The translations under genes were made by a program, and so were the position numbers. The notes beneath the pieces are model-generated. The model saw nothing but the letters and a program-made list of their open reading frames with translations, ran no database searches and was not told the DNA's origin. DNA of 64,000 nucleotides from NCBI GenBank assembly GCA_012934845.2, contig WNNJ02001010.1:1-64000 (forward strand), given 5' to 3'. The stretch is from Pomphorhynchus laevis. Taxonomy: Eukaryota > Acanthocephala > Palaeacanthocephala > Echinorhynchida > Pomphorhynchidae. This document shows, piece by piece, positions 23,461 to 35,600 of the stretch (positions are counted from its first letter, which is position 1; each line of letters opens with the position of its first letter).

Positions 23461-23573
23461 AAGCCGCTTTCAATTTTAAAAACAGTTTTAAAATCTCGAA
23501 AACAATTTGTAACCAAGGTAACGTAAGAAGAAGAGTTTTAAGCATACATAATCAGTTTTAAACTACTTTAAAT

Positions 23574-24089
23574 ATGAGTCTAAAAAAGGCAACATCAGAT
23601 ATTGCAATTGTTAATAATGAAGAGTTTGATGAACATTTAGATAAGGTATTTCGATTCCTTGATCATGATAATGACAATATTCTCTCAGTTTCAGACTGGG
23701 CCAATATCGCTATATTGTTATCTATTCCGTTACAAGACGCAATAGAAATTCAACAAGTTGTTGATGATTTTGTTAGCCATAATTTAAATGCACAAGTCAC
23801 CAGGAGTGTGTTTAAACAGCACGTGAAAGAGCAAATGACAAATCTGGATCAATTTACTGGCCAAGATTATCTAACCTTATTTTTAAGGTTGTTTGATCAT
23901 AGTGGAGATTGTCTACTTGTTAGAAACGATTTAGAGCGAATGATGATGACATTATTGAAATGCTCACCAGACGAAGTGCGTCCTATCGCTGAACAAATGA
24001 TGAGAGAAGCAGATTTTAATAATGACGAAGTAATAGATAGATTCGAGCTTACAAAGATCTTAAATATTGAGGATTCAACAATAGAATGA
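23574..24089 (+). CDS. EF-hand calcium-binding protein, copy B
   Basis: 171-aa protein identical to copy A at 642-1157, in the mirrored position; flanking DNA that I compared is also identical. Canonical EF loop at residues 147-158; non-canonical Asp at the last loop position in residues 30-41 and 108-119. Complete identity implies a very recent duplication, ongoing gene conversion, or one gene represented twice by the assembly. Both copies read away from the spacer. Confidence 0.82.
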   Translation: MSLKKATSDIAIVNNEEFDEHLDKVFRFLDHDNDNILSVSDWANIAILLSIPLQDAIEIQQVVDDFVSHNLNAQVTRSVFKQHVKEQMTNLDQFTGQDYLTLFLRLFDHSGDCLLVRNDLERMMMTLLKCSPDEVRPIAEQMMREADFNNDEVIDRFELTKILNIEDSTIE

Positions 24090-24354
24090 GGACAAATGCC
24101 TTTAATGTTGATTTAAAAAATCTTTGTATTTTATACTTAATAAGGAAAGATAACTTTAGATCGTAACGATAAATAGTATTTTGGTTAATTGTACAATGAA
24201 AATATTCCAGATAGTTTTAAGCACAAAATATACTAGACATTATGAATAATAGACAATTGTTTGTTACTTATTTGTTTGAGACCATTTCCTGGTTGAAAAT
24301 ACGAAATGTCGGTATTAACTGTACAATCAGAACATGAGTTACTTTGTATTAAAT

Positions 24355-24584
24355 ATATATACTTTAGAGCAGTGTTTATCAAACTATATTGATTACCAAT
24401 CTCTTTTCGTAAAAATGACCAACCTTCTAAAAGGTTGGCCAAAATTGGGATAATACAAGTTCTAGACGAATTTGCTACAATATGTATTTACCAAGCGTAA
24501 GCCGTCTGATAGACCCTCGTGGTTTAATAGCGAACTAGAGCGTTTATAGGATTAAGAACTTAGGCTTGGAGTTATACTTTATAG
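24355..24584. repeat. Diverged duplicate of the hAT left end
   Basis: GCAGTGTTTATCAAACTATA at 24369, preceded by TATACTTTAGA, parallels the hAT start at 24585 and its left flank. It includes a hairpin around CCAACCTTCTAAAAGGTTGG. It is mirrored at about 150-375. Confidence 0.5.
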
Positions 24585-26045
24585 CAGTGTTTCTTAGACT
24601 TAATTGATCACCCATCTCTTTTTGTTAAAATAAAAATTTAAGCGACCTCTTAAAAGCAAAAAATACTGTTTTTGATTTTTTATTTTATAACAAGTTTAAA
24701 GCCTCGAACAATTTAACATAAACTGAAAAAGTAAGCAACTTTTATTATTAGCATAAAATTTTTATGTGATGAATGGGCTTGATAAGTTTCTACTAATTTA
24801 TCAATTCTTAGTTTTAGTTTCGTCAAAAACGTTTGAAGATTTCAGATCGACAACCTAAAGTCGATATCTTTGCTTTGTTAATAGAATTGAAACTACAATG
24901 AAACTATCTTGACTAAACATGATGAAGCAAATTGTAGTATAAGATTGTGTGCCGCGACCCATATTTCAGGAAGCGTCATGGGAATATGATTTTGTACCAA
25001 GACTAATCACATTTATTTTTGAATTTGTTTTTTAATACATTAAAAACAAATTCAAAAATAATTCTCAAGTGATTGAAATGAACCATATGTCGGTATACTA
25101 GTACAAGGATTAGAAACCCAATCAGGCATCCGCGATTTAAAATTATCTTCAAATCGCTGGTTAAAGTCACCAAAGTGTTGAATATAAGCTAAAACTTCGT
25201 CATCATTGTGCTGCTCCGGTAAATGGTAAGTTTGTCAACGAATCCAGAAAGAATATATTTGGTTTTTATTAGTTCGTATTATCCTCTGACCTTTCAAATT
25301 CACTTTGTTGAACTAAATAAGTTATATTTAATCACATTTAGATTAGTTTAATCTCTACCGTAATCTCTAACATTTTGATTTTGTTAGAAATTATCGCGTA
25401 GATTATTATCAAGATTGATTCACTCATTAAATCAATTAAAAAATTGAAAAATTAAATCAATTGTTTGAAAAATACAGATTGGAAAAATACAGTTCCAGAA
25501 GAATACATATTAAAAATAGTATAAGCAAATCAGTTGCAAAGAGAATTGACAAAGTCGAAGCAAAGTATAATTTTTAAATTACATAAAATTACAGTTAATA
25601 GACGATTCTTCAGAGGCGATACTTATCGAAAAATATGAGAGGTATCTACATAAGATAAATTCTTTAATTCAAACTGAAATAAGAGCTTATCAAGAATTAA
25701 AAAACTTGTTTACCATGGATCCTCTGAAACTTTTTACAAGCCACAAATTTGCCATTTTTTAAATTACATATGAAATTACAGGTATTTTTATATTTTTTTT
25801 ATTTTTTTAATATTTTTTTATTCACATATTATAGACGATTTTTCAGAGGCGACGTTTATTTATAAAAGTAAAATATATCTAAAAAGATAAACAATTAATT
25901 TAATAAAAGTTTATAAAGAATTAAAAATGATTATTTTTTACCATGGAACCTCTCACCGAGTCCAAAATCTGTTATTAGACTCAACAGATACTCTTAAGCA
26001 TTCCACGACCCCAGGGGGCCGAATCGACTAGTTTGAGAAATACTG
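24585..26045 (-). mobile_element. Decayed hAT DNA transposon
   Basis: Ends are CAGTGTTTCTTAGACT (24585) and, on the minus strand, CAGTATTTCTCAAACT (26045), typical of hAT elements. The flanking octamers CTTTATAG (24577-24584) and ATTTATCG (26046-26053) agree at six of eight positions, a worn 8-bp target duplication. On the minus strand about 25225-25050 encodes HNDDEVLAYIQHFGDFNQRF and MPDWVSNPC, reminiscent of the C-terminus of ZBED5/SCAND3-type hAT transposases. Two related plus-strand segments (about 25590-25720 and 25838-25955, both with CAGAGGCGA and ACCATGGA) form an internal duplication. The rest of the transposase is missing. The first 146 bp belong to the inverted-duplication arm. 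Confidence 0.65.
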
Positions 26046-26053
26046 ATTTATCG

Positions 26054-26673
26054 GATGGTATAGATAGATACCGCTAGCGAGATACCGACCAACCAGGATA
26101 TTAGTGCGTAATTTCATTTTAAACGCCTATTTCCTTTATCTTAAAGCATTCTAAATCCGATTGTTACAAACTAATTATTATAAAATATAATAACAGTACA
26201 GGTCAGTATGTTTGATGTAAATATCATTCCGTCCACTGGTCAATAAATGTTTTGCCTAAAACCATAAGTATTTTCCAGATTACAACGCGCACATTCTATT
26301 TGAATATCACATAATTGCACGATATAAGTTTACACCTTTACGGATAGCTCAATCTGCGTGACACAGATTGAGTTAATGAATATTTAAGTTATTTTTAAAA
26401 GACTGAATGTAATTTTTGTAATCGATAAATTTAAAAGCTTTGTAAGTTAACAATTTTAAAGCTTTATTAGATACGAATATGTATAATACGCGAATAGCTA
26501 ACCGCATCGATCACTAAAATTCAATTTCACAATTTGAGAAATGTATGATAAAATGCAAAAAAGAACCATCAAAAACCGATATTTCAATTATATTTCAATT
26601 TTATTTCAATTTTAACGGATTTAACGTAAAATATAAAGGCGTAAAATATACTTCTAAATCTATTAAAAAATGT
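26054..26673. other. Spacer between hAT and V-ATPase gene 3' end
   Basis: AT-rich; presumably holds the V-ATPase 3' UTR and polyadenylation signal. Nothing else is seen. Confidence 0.4.
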
Positions 26674-29600
26674 CTAATCTTCTAGCTCCCTGAAAGCAGC
26701 CTGCATTCGAGTATAAAGTTGATTATAATATGTCTGTACTTTGTCTTTGCCTTCTTCATCGATCGACTAGTAAGTAATAATAAAGAAACCATCAAATTTC
26801 AAGCAAAACTAACCTTGAATTTCATACACGTAAGTTCGTAGATTATGTCGCCCAGTGTTGCTTTTATATCGGCAAATGTTACTTTCTTATCACTCGTAGC
26901 CGTTGACTCTACTGCGTGACGAGCCAGGTTATAAAATCCGATTATGTTTTTAAGCATTGCGACGCTCTTAAAAAATGGACAATACCTACGGCAAGAGGTA
27001 AAAAACAAACAATTGATTCGATTCATACTTGTCGTATGTTGAATAACTGTTCTGCTGAAGAAAGTCCTCTTTTATCATTTTTGCAACCTCAAGTGTAATA
27101 TTATCCACTTCGCCGAGCGATCCCTTATGAGAAACACTCCAAGAGTTAGTAACTTTACTCTGCAAATCAAAAACAATACCTTACCGACAAGTTGAACTAT
27201 TTCAGCAAGATCCTCATCAGTCTGTAGTATCTCTTTGCACTACATACGTATAATAAAAACAGATATAAAATATAAAAATCGTATGCACACCTAGAAAAGC
27301 TTACTACTTTATATTAAAATATTAATTGCACATATCGCAAGGAAATTTCACTCATAAGTCTCCTGTAAAATCAATACAACATCCAATTAAATGAACACTT
27401 GAAATAATTCAATAATTTTATTATTAAATATTTTCTTATTTAATAATTATTAAATTAGTCAATTATCAGTCAATATCTGGTATTAATCAATTTTGATGAA
27501 TCGACTAATAACAGATGATGTATCAGAATAAAGATTAGAGGCCATCAGGAGGAAATGCTATGTTATCAGGTTTCAGCTCCCTATACCTCGAATAGTGGCC
27601 GTAATTTGTATAATTCGATAATTTAAGTATTTTTTAAAATATCAGATCAGCAAACAAAGTCTTCGTATTTTATATTGAAAATAATGCTAAATAAATTTTA
27701 AATAATTAAATAATTATTAATAATTATTAATTGATAAGATTTTATACAATTTATATCAAGTTTAAATTTAAAATAAAAGTCAATTTTTATGAATTGACTA
27801 ATAACAGATGATGCATCAGAATAAAGATTAGAGGTCATCAGTAGGGAACAGCTATGTTATCAGGCTACTGCCCCCTATTCCTCAACCCAACATTCCAGCA
27901 GTGCCAAATAACATTTCAATAAATATCTAATATTTATAATAGATAAAGAATTATCTAATATCATTACCTTTTTGTTGATATTCTCTAGTTTTTGTAATTT
28001 CACAATAATTACATTTAATAATGAAATAATTAAATGATAATTATTAAATTATAATAATTTAATAATTACATTTTTCTTTGATAATTTCTTCGAAACAAAT
28101 TTTAAATTTAACAATTCAAAAACACTACGTTTGTTAGATACATATTTTTATTTATCATTTCATATAATGTCAAATTATTTCAAATTTAATACATTTAATA
28201 TTTAATATTTAACATTGTAAATAATAATCTAATTAAATAAGCTTAAATAAAAATCGATAGGTATTATCATATATTTATCATTTATTAATAAATAATAAAC
28301 AATTCACTGTATTTTATAAATAATATAAAATATTTCATGTTTTATATTATAATATAATATAAATATTATAATATAATATAAATGTAAACTCGTTTAATTA
28401 TAATTTTTTTAAATAGCTGGTTATGATCCATTATTGATAAATAATTATTGGAGCTGCATCAAAGTAAGAAGGAAAATTTTATTTTGCTAACCTTGTTAGC
28501 ATCTTCAGAAAATTACAATTCACTGTATTTTATAAATAATATAAAATATTTCATGTTTTATATTATAATATAATATAAATATAATATAATAATTGTTGAT
28601 TAAGAACGCATCATTTATTATCATAATTATAAATTGCCTCTTATTAAATTCCCAAATGTCTTTTAACTACGCCGCCGCGTGTGATTGCTCTTCATTGTCT
28701 TTCATCAACAATAATCAATGTTGTTTTAGAAAAATAACAAAATTCAGTTATTAGCTAGAAACAATCAGTACAATATCTTACCTAAGAGGTTAAAGTGACC
28801 GATTAGTTGGTCAGTAGATTTTGTGAATAAGTTGTTTCTCGATTATATACAAAATTTAATAAATTTCATAAATTTATCATTTATTAATAAATAAGATAGT
28901 ACGATCGCTTTCAAAATTTAATTAAATTGACTTCGTCAAAATAAAAAATAAATTTTCAACACGAAATAACTTACTTTTGTTCTAAGATCAATAAACTCCG
29001 GAAAATTTTTCTCGTAATAAGACTCTAGGGCAAGCAGATATTTACTGTAGCTTAATGACCAATTAATCGACGGAAAATGCTTTCGTTGCGCAAGCTTTTT
29101 GTCTAGGCCCCAAAATACTTGAACTATATTGAGTGTTGAACTAGTAACGGGATCTGAAAAGTCTCCACCAGGAGGTGACACAGCACCAACAATTGAAACA
29201 GATCCGTTTCTACTTGGACTGCCAATACAATGGCACTTTCCAGCTCTTTCATAAAAGCTGGCCAGCCGTGCACTAAGATACGCAGGATAGCCTGAATCAG
29301 CAGGCATTTCAGCCAAACGACCAGAAATCTCTCGAAGTGCTTCAGCCCATCTGGATGTTGAATCCGCCATCATTGCGACATTGTACCCCATATCCCGAAA
29401 ATATTCTGATAGTGTTATTCCTTAAAATTTCAGATTCATAATAGGTTAAAGTAATTAAGCCATTAATTAATTTAGATTTAATCCGGTTTTTAGATAAACT
29501 TAATATCAATGATCATAGGTTGGATAAAACGATTTTACGTAAAATCTTTGATGCACATGTCTATCCGGTTATTGCTAGTGAAAGCTAAGATCAAAAGTAT

Positions 29601-32600
29601 AGATAAAATCATCATTGGTAAGGCATTATTGTCTACGTATTTTAAAAAATGGTCAACGTAAATAAAACATCAGTTTGTCAAAGCACAATAACGATAGAAT
29701 CAAGGCAAAACTGGCTCCCGAACTTTTTTTAAATATGAGTATAACTTGATATATTTTAACAAACACGGACTCCATGCATATGTATACATGTCTGTCAATA
29801 ATTTTAGAGCGTACATTTTGGTACAGGGTCCCCATCGTTATAGACACATTTTCCCAAAGTTAAAGACACTTTTTCCCAAAGATATAGACACATTTTTCCA
29901 AAGTTATAGACACATTTTCCCAAAGTTATAGACACATTTTCCCAAAGTTATAGACACATTTTCCCAAAGTTATAGACACATTTTCCCAAAGTTATAGACA
30001 CATTTTCCCAGAGTTATAGACGCATTCCATAAGTTATAGACACATTTTCCCAAAGTTATAGACACATTTTCCCAAAGTTATAGACACATTTTCCCAAAGT
30101 TATAGACACATTTTCCCAAAGTTATAGACACATTTTCCCAAAGTTATAGACACATTTTCCCAAAGTTATAGACACATTTTCCCAAAGTTATAGACACATT
30201 TTCCCAAAGTTATAGACACATTTTCCCAAAGTTATAGACATAGTTTTCTAATATTTATTCAAAAGGCCACCTTAAATAATGCCTTGAAACACAGAAAACC
30301 GAGAAATGCCACCTAGAAAGTCACGTAGCTACATTTCAAAAGAAACAATAAAAAACATTTTACATCTTTTGCATTCCGAAAAGAGGCAAAACGAAATAAT
30401 GTTTGCTTTAAACTTATCAAGATCGTCAGTTAATAGATTGACGCAAATGTTTTTGAATGGAGATTTTGAGGAAGGCAAATAAATCATTTCTTCTGAAGAA
30501 AAAAACCTTGGACCGAAAAAAGATATCTCATCAAGAACGAATGCAATAAACGTCGAGCTTGCAATTAACCCATGCACGACACTTTGAAAAACAATCGTAA
30601 CATTAATTAATCTAGATCAAGTATATCAGGGGACATTAAAAATGGGGTTTACTCGAAAAACATTATCAAAAATTCCTATTTCCAGAAATTCTGATTCAAA
30701 TAAAACAACAAGATTTATTTATGCGAATTTAATAAGAGAAATATCTGATACTGATTTGATTATTTTGGACGAATCCGGGTTCAATCTCCATCTGACTAAA
30801 AAATATGGATATCCAAAGAAAAATTGCAAAACATACACGTCAGTTCCGAATTCAAAAGGCTCTAACGTTTCCTTCTTATGTACAATATCAATAGAGGGAA
30901 TTTATTGCTTTAAAGTAAAGGTTGGTAGTTTTAAAGCAGCGGATCTGTTGGATTTTATAAGTAATGAACCCCCACTATTGAATAATAATTCGATAATATA
31001 GTTTTAGATAATGCCTCTATACATAAAACTCATGATGTGGTTATAGCATTCTCCCAACGTGGACATATTTTGATTTCTTGCCTTCATATTCACCGCATTT
31101 GAATCCCATAGAAGATGTTTTCAACGCGTTTAAATCGAAATTTATAAATATGGGGCCATGCAAAAATCTTGAAGCAATAAAATCAAGAATAGCCCTTAAT
31201 AGCCACTTAGAAATAGAGGGGGTTTTAAACATATGCGTGAATGGGTGGATAAAAGTATTATTAGAGAGGATTTGATTTAATATAACTTAGATTTTAATCT
31301 CCTTTTATAATGTCGCAAGTAGGCACACAATAAACAATATGCATATGTATCTTTATACACTTAAAACATTATTTGGGATTTGATTTTAATTTCATTAAAA
31401 CTTGTATTCCTTAGGCATTTAAAAAAATCCATATCTATCATGTTGAAAAATTAACGTTTTGTGAAAAAAAACATATGGTGGTGAGTGCAGAATAGGCCCC
31501 CCAAAAATAGGAGGGCCTATTTTTGTATACATATTAAAAAAATGTATGTATAACTTTGAGAAATATGTCTTTGGGAAAATGTGTCTATAACTTTGGGAAA
31601 ATGTGTCTATAACTTTGGGAAAATGTGTCTATAACTTTGGGAAAATGTGTCTATAACTTTGGGAAAATGTGTCTATAACTTTGGGAAAATGTGTCTATAA
31701 CTTTGGGAAAATGTGTCTATAACTTTGGGAAAATGTGTCTATAACTTTGGGAAAATGTGTCTATAACTTTGGGAAAATGTGTCTATAACTTTGGGAAAAT
31801 GTGTCTATAACTTTGGGAAAATGTGTCTATAACTTTGGGAAAATGTGTCTATAACTTTGGGAAAATGTGTCTATAACTTTGGGAAAATGTGTCTATAACT
31901 TTGGGAAAATGTGTCTATAACTTTGGGAAAATGTGTCTATAACTTTGGGAAAATGTGTCTATCTATAACTTTGGGAAAATGTGTCTATAACTTTGGGAAA
32001 ATGTGTCTATAACTTTGGGAAAATGTGTCTATAACTTTGGGAAAATGTGAAATATAACTTTGGGAAAATGTGTCTATAACTTTGGGAAAATGTGTCTATA
32101 ACTTTGGGAAAATGTGTCTATAACTTTGGGAAAATGTGTCTATAACTTTGGGAAAATGTGTCTATAACTTTGGGAAAATGTGTCTATAACTTTGGGAAAA
32201 TGTGTCTATAACTTTGGGAAAATGTGTCTATAACTTTGGGAAAATGTGTTTATAACTTTGGGAAAATGTGTCTATAACTTTGGGAAAATGTGTCTATAAC
32301 TTTGGGAAAATGTGTCTATAACTTTGGGAAAATGTGTCTATAACTTTGGGAAAATGTGTCTATAACTTTGGGAAAATGTGTCTATAACTTTGGGAAATGT
32401 GTCTATAACTTTGGGAAAATGTGTCTATAACTTTGGGAAAATGTGTCTATAACTTTGGGAAAATGTGTCTATAACTTTGGGAAAATGTGTCTATAACTTT
32501 GGGAAAATGTGTCTATAACTTTGGGAAAATGTGTCTATAACTTTGGGAAAATGTGTCTATAACTTTGGGAAAATGTGTCTATAACTTTGGGAAAATGTGT

Positions 32601-35600
32601 CTATAACTTTGGGAAAATGTGTCTATAACTTTGGAAAAATGTGTCTATGACTTTGGGAAAATGTGTATATAACTTTGGGACAATGTGTATATAACTTTGG
32701 GAAAATGTGTCTATAACTCTGGGAAAATGGGTATCTAACTTTGGGAAAATGTGTCTATAACTTTGGGAAATGCGTCTATAACTTTGGGAAAATGTGTCTA
32801 TAACTTTGGGAAAATGTGTCTATAACTTTGGGAAAATGTGTCTATAACTTTGGGAAAATGTGTCTATAACTTTGGGAAAATGTGTCTATAACTTTGGGAA
32901 AATGTGTCTATAACTTTGGGAAAATGTGTCTATAACTTTGGGAAAATGTGTCTATAACTCAGGGAAAATGTGTATATAACTTTGGGAAAATGTGTCTATA
33001 ACTCTGGGAAAATGTGTATCTAACTTTGGGAAAATGTGTCTATAACTTTGGGAAATGTGTATCTAACTTTGGGAAAATGTGTCTATGACTTATGAAATGC
33101 GTCTATAACTCTGGGAAAATGTGTCTATAACTTTGGGAAAATGTGTCTATAACTTTGGGAAAATGTGTCTATAACTTTGGGAAAATGTGTCTATAACTCT
33201 GGGAAAATGTGTATCTAACTTTGGGAAAATGTGTCTATAACTCTGGGAAAATGTGTATCTAACTTTGGGAAAATGTGTCTATAACTTTGGGAAATGTGTC
33301 TATAACTTTGGGAAAATGTGTCTATAACTCTGGGAAAATGTGTATCTAACTTTGGGAAAATGTGTCTATAACTCTGGGAAAATGTGTATCTAACTTTGGG
33401 AAAATGTGTCTATAACTTTGGGAAATGCGTCTATAACTTTGGGAAAATGTGTCTATAACTTATGAAATGCGTCTATAACTCTGGAAAATGTGTCTATAAC
33501 TTTGGGAAAATGTGTCTATAACTTTGGGAAAATGTGTCTATAACTTTGGGAAAATGTGTCTATAACTTATGAAATGCGTCTATAACTCTGGGAAAATGTG
33601 TCTATAACTTTGGGAAAATGTGTCTATAACTTTGGGAAAATGTGTCTATAACTTTGAGAAAATGTGTCTATAACTTTGGGAAAATGTGTCTATAACTTTG
33701 GGAAAATGTGTCTATAACTTTGGGAAAATGTGTCTATAACTTTGGGAAAATGTGTATATAACTTTGGGAAAATGTGTCTATAACTCTGGGAAAATGGGTA
33801 TCTAACTTTGGAAAAATATGTCTATAACTTTGGGAAAATGTGTCTATAACTTTGGGAAAATGTGTCTATAACTTTGGGAAAATGTGTCTATAACTTTGGG
33901 AAAAATGTGTATATAACTTTGGGAAAATGTGTCTATAACTTTGGGAAAATGTGTCTATAACTTTGGGAAAATGTGTCTATAACTTTGGGAAAATGTGTCT
34001 ATAACTTTGGGAAAATGTGTCTATAACTTTGGGAAAATGTGTCTATAACTTTGGGAAAATGTGTCTATAACTTTGGGAAAATGTGTCTATAACTTTGGGA
34101 AAATGTGTCTATAACTTTGGGAAAATGTGTCTATAACTTTGGGAAAATGTGTCTATAACTTTGGGAAAATGTGTCTATAACTTTGGGAAAATGTGTCTAT
34201 AACTTTGGGAAAATGTGTCTATAACTTTGGGAAAATGTGTCTATAACTTTGGGAAAATGTGTCTATAACTTTGGGAAAATGTGTCTATAACTTTGGGAAA
34301 ATGTGTCTATAACTTTGGGAAAATGTGTCTATAACTTTGGGAAAATGTGTCTATAACTTTGGGAAAATGTGTCTATAACTTTGGGAAAATGTGTCTATAA
34401 CTTTGGGAAAATGTGTCTATAACTTTGGGAAAATGTGTATATAACTTTGGGAAAATGTGTCTATAACTCTGGGAAAATGGGTATCTAACTTTGGGAAAAT
34501 GTGTCTATAACTTTGGGAAAATGTGTCTATAACTTTGGGAAAATGTGTCTATAACTTTGGGAAAATGTGTCTATAACTTTGGGAAAATGTGTCTATAACT
34601 TTGGGAAAATGTGTCTATAACTTTGGGAAAATGTGTCTATAACTTTGGGAAAATGTGTCTATAACTTTGGGAAAATGTGTCTATAACTTTGGGAAAATGT
34701 GTCTATAACTTTGGGAAAATGTGTCTATAACTTTGGGAAAATGTGTATATAACTTTGGGAAAATGTGTCTATAACTTTGGGAAAATGTGTCTATAACTTT
34801 GGGAAAATGTGTCTATAACTTTGGGAAAATGTGTCTATAACTTTGGGAAAATGTGTCTATAACTTTGGGAAAATGTGTCTATAACTTTGGGAAAATGTGT
34901 CTATAACTTTGGGAAAATGTGTCTATAACTTTGGGAAAATGTGTCTATAACTTTGGGAAAATGTGTCTATAACTTTGGGAAAATGTGTCTATAACTTTGG
35001 GAAAATGTGTCTATAACTTTGGGAAAATGTGTCTATAACTTTGGGAAAATGTGTATATAACTTTGGGAAAATGTGTCTATAACTCTGGGAAAATGTGTAT
35101 CTAACTTTGGGAAAATGTGTCTATAACTTTGGGAAAATGTGTCTATAACTTTGGGAAAATGTGTCTATAACTTTGGGAAAATGTGTCTATAACTTTGGGA
35201 AAATGTGTCTATAACTTTGGGAAAATGTGTCTATAACTTTGGGAAAATGTGTCTATAACTTTGGGAAAATGTGTCTATAACTTTGGGAAAATGTGTCTAT
35301 AACTTTGGGAAAATGTGTCTATAACTTTGGGAAAATGTGTCTATAACTTTGGGAAAATGTGTCTATAACTTTGGGAAAATGTGTCTATAACTTTGGGAAA
35401 ATGTGTCTATAACTTTGGGAAAATGTGTCTATAACTTTGGGAAAATGTGTCTATAACTTTGGGAAAATGTGTCTATAACTTTGGGAAAATGTGTCTATAA
35501 CTTTGGGAAAATGTGTCTATAACTTTGGGAAAATGTGTCTATAACTTTGGGAAAATGTGTCTATAACTTTGGGAAAATGTGTCTATAACTTTGGGAAAAT

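Larger units (their letters stand above)
20511..24730. repeat. Right arm of a large inverted duplication
   Basis: Inverted partner of 1-4486. Every stretch compared in the outer 2.1 kb, which holds the EF-hand gene and its flanks, looked identical in both arms. The inner LINE part carries substitutions, a 3-bp indel near 21530 and one 258-bp deletion relative to the left arm. The inner end lies in a short run of a 9-bp CAGTACAGC-type repeat near 20498-20523. The spacer of about 16 kb holds the CTF8 and kringle/lectin genes. A chimeric or fold-back assembly cannot be excluded from sequence alone. Confidence 0.93.

Noticed and set aside
27124-27179. Alternative 20-nt intron in V-ATPase (acceptor TTTGCAG)
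   Set aside because: It keeps the frame but is too short to splice and would add residues absent from the family; the 56-nt intron restores the conserved VGKGSL join.
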